From Bacillota bacterium (GTDB lineage Bacteria > Bacillota > Clostridia > Lachnospirales > Lachnospiraceae): a stretch of 14,503 nt of DNA. The stretch lies in contig JAEZTJ010000069.1 of assembly GCA_023421505.1 (NCBI GenBank), positions 1 through 14,503 on the forward strand. The letters are read 5' to 3'. This document shows positions 13,716-14,503 of this stretch, piece by piece. How positions within the stretch are numbered: the first letter of the stretch is position 1; each line of letters starts with the position of its first letter. Both the position numbers and the translations under genes were made by a program. The notes beneath the pieces were generated by a model. The model did not search any database and was not told where the DNA came from. It worked only from the letters and a program-made list of their open reading frames with translations.

Positions 13716-14503
13716 TCAATATAATCTTCCTTCATAATCATCGCTTGCTTTTTTATCGGTATAAAAGATTACAAAATCACCTGCTTTAAAATTAAATACT
13801 GCTCCTTGATTATCTGTCTTCTGCACAGACGCACCTTCTGTCACCCACATGGAGCAGTTGCCATTCTTTAGGTAATTGTTTGCATTGATATAGGATAAAT
13901 GCTCCTTACCGTTTTTATCTATCGTGACGATATTGAAGTTGACAATAATATATCCTCCCGTCAGCCAGAAGTTTTCCGCATAATCAATCCCGTGCTTTTT
14001 TAAATATCCATATACATCATAGCCTGTGGGTACGGCATGGACATGCATCGGAAGCTTATAGGTACCATACCAGCGCTGCATATATTTTGATAGGTCTGTT
14101 TTGGTCAGTTCCTTCCTTTCCTTCTTTACCTCAGTATACGAGCTTAGGCCTGTCATCAAAGCAGCATAGTCTGTACCGACAAAGGTTCGAAATGCCGGCA
14201 ATAGCTTAAGCTTAGAGTAGGAATACATCGCACTGTACTGCGTGGATATCTTGGCATAGGCTTTATTCATGACCGCAGCTGTATTTTTGATCTCCCTCTC
14301 CGGAATTCTGCTATATATATTACCGGTTGAACCGGACTGGATGTTGACGAGATCAATCCCTTCTCCTACCTTAACGATCGGCTGCAGCTTACCGTTAATC
14401 TCTTCTTTATAATAGAGGTCTACCTGTTGTCTATTCTTTCCCTTGGCATCCACATAATAGAAGGTCGGTGTGATTGTGATATGATTACCACTTCCGTACA
14501 TTT
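13716..14503 (-). CDS. C-terminal part of a larger, probably extracellular protein, cut by the window edge
   Basis: The frame is open to the right edge, and the visible 261 or so residues begin in the middle of a beta-rich region (NHITITPTFYYVDAKGKNRQ), so the true start is outside the window. The visible part contains short Tyr/Lys-rich stretches, a mid-segment RTFVGTDYAALMTGLSSYTE, then ENFWLTGGYIIVNFNIVTID, and ends in FNFKAGDFVIFYTDKK and RLY. There are only one Cys and no sortase or anchor signal at the C-terminus. The composition suggests a secreted or surface protein of clostridia; I recall a DUF5704-type domain with this kind of sequence, but that assignment is tentative. Its last 30 codons are duplicated at 12713-12823, behind the 249-aa gene. 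Confidence 0.65.
   Translation of the reverse strand, partial: MYGSGNHITITPTFYYVDAKGKNRQQVDLYYKEEINGKLQPIVKVGEGIDLVNIQSGSTGNIYSRIPEREIKNTAAVMNKAYAKISTQYSAMYSYSKLKLLPAFRTFVGTDYAALMTGLSSYTEVKKERKELTKTDLSKYMQRWYGTYKLPMHVHAVPTGYDVYGYLKKHGIDYAENFWLTGGYIIVNFNIVTIDKNGKEHLSYINANNYLKNGNCSMWVTEGASVQKTDNQGAVFNFKAGDFVIFYTDKKASDDYEGRLY

Noticed and set aside
1..14503. tRNA, rRNA, CRISPR array or riboswitch
   Set aside because: I saw no cloverleaf, rRNA signature, regularly spaced repeats or known riboswitch core. In particular, the element inserted into a protein gene, not a tRNA gene.

Overview
The window is AT-rich, with strong GGAGG ribosome binding sites, several TTG starts, and gene families typical of low-GC anaerobic Firmicutes. 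A spore cortex-lytic enzyme gene marks the host as a spore former. My best inference is a clostridial genome of the Lachnospiraceae type; no rRNA or other species marker is present to confirm it.

Region 1 (about 1-4150) is one end of an integrated prophage or related mobile element. Leftward early genes (six small ORFs headed by a Cro-like HTH protein at 1031-1243) and rightward control genes (Xre repressor 1424-1747, ImmA/IrrE metallopeptidase 1766-2461, large serine integrase 2513-4126) diverge from a 180-bp control region. That region holds two near-consensus promoters and four related 17-bp operator-like sites. ImmA probably cleaves the repressor to induce the element, and the integrase then excises it.

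Region 2 (about 4127-5243) is the junction. Immediately after the integrase, on the opposite strand, lies the 5' two thirds of a sleL/yaaH gene (two LysM domains plus a GH18 domain). It stops at a TAA created exactly where the element begins, just after the conserved TYEWGYT motif. The element has therefore integrated into, and split, a sporulation/germination gene. The missing 3' third is predicted at the other end of the element, outside the window. A sigmaK/sigmaE-like promoter precedes the gene. The layout matches the known class of sporulation-gene intervening elements (skin type), in which mother-cell excision restores the gene.

Region 3 (5244-12700) is ordinary chromosome. It holds a flavin-reductase-like protein (+), a two-gene ABC exporter with a lantibiotic-immunity-like ATPase (-), a YbaK-type deacylase (-), a CoiA-like protein and an unknown 216-aa protein (-), a zinc-dependent phospholipase C family protein (-), and a CNNM/CorC-type CBS protein (+) whose membrane domain lacks the usual Mg2+ ligands. 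A large imperfect inverted repeat (5871-5951) separates the flavin reductase and ABC genes.

Region 4 (12700-14503) is a small rearranged locus on the minus strand. It contains the C-terminal part of a larger protein (truncated by the window edge), an unrecognised 249-aa gene, and directly behind it an orphan C-terminal fragment about 90% identical in DNA to the end of the larger protein's gene. This is a duplication scar around the 249-aa gene.
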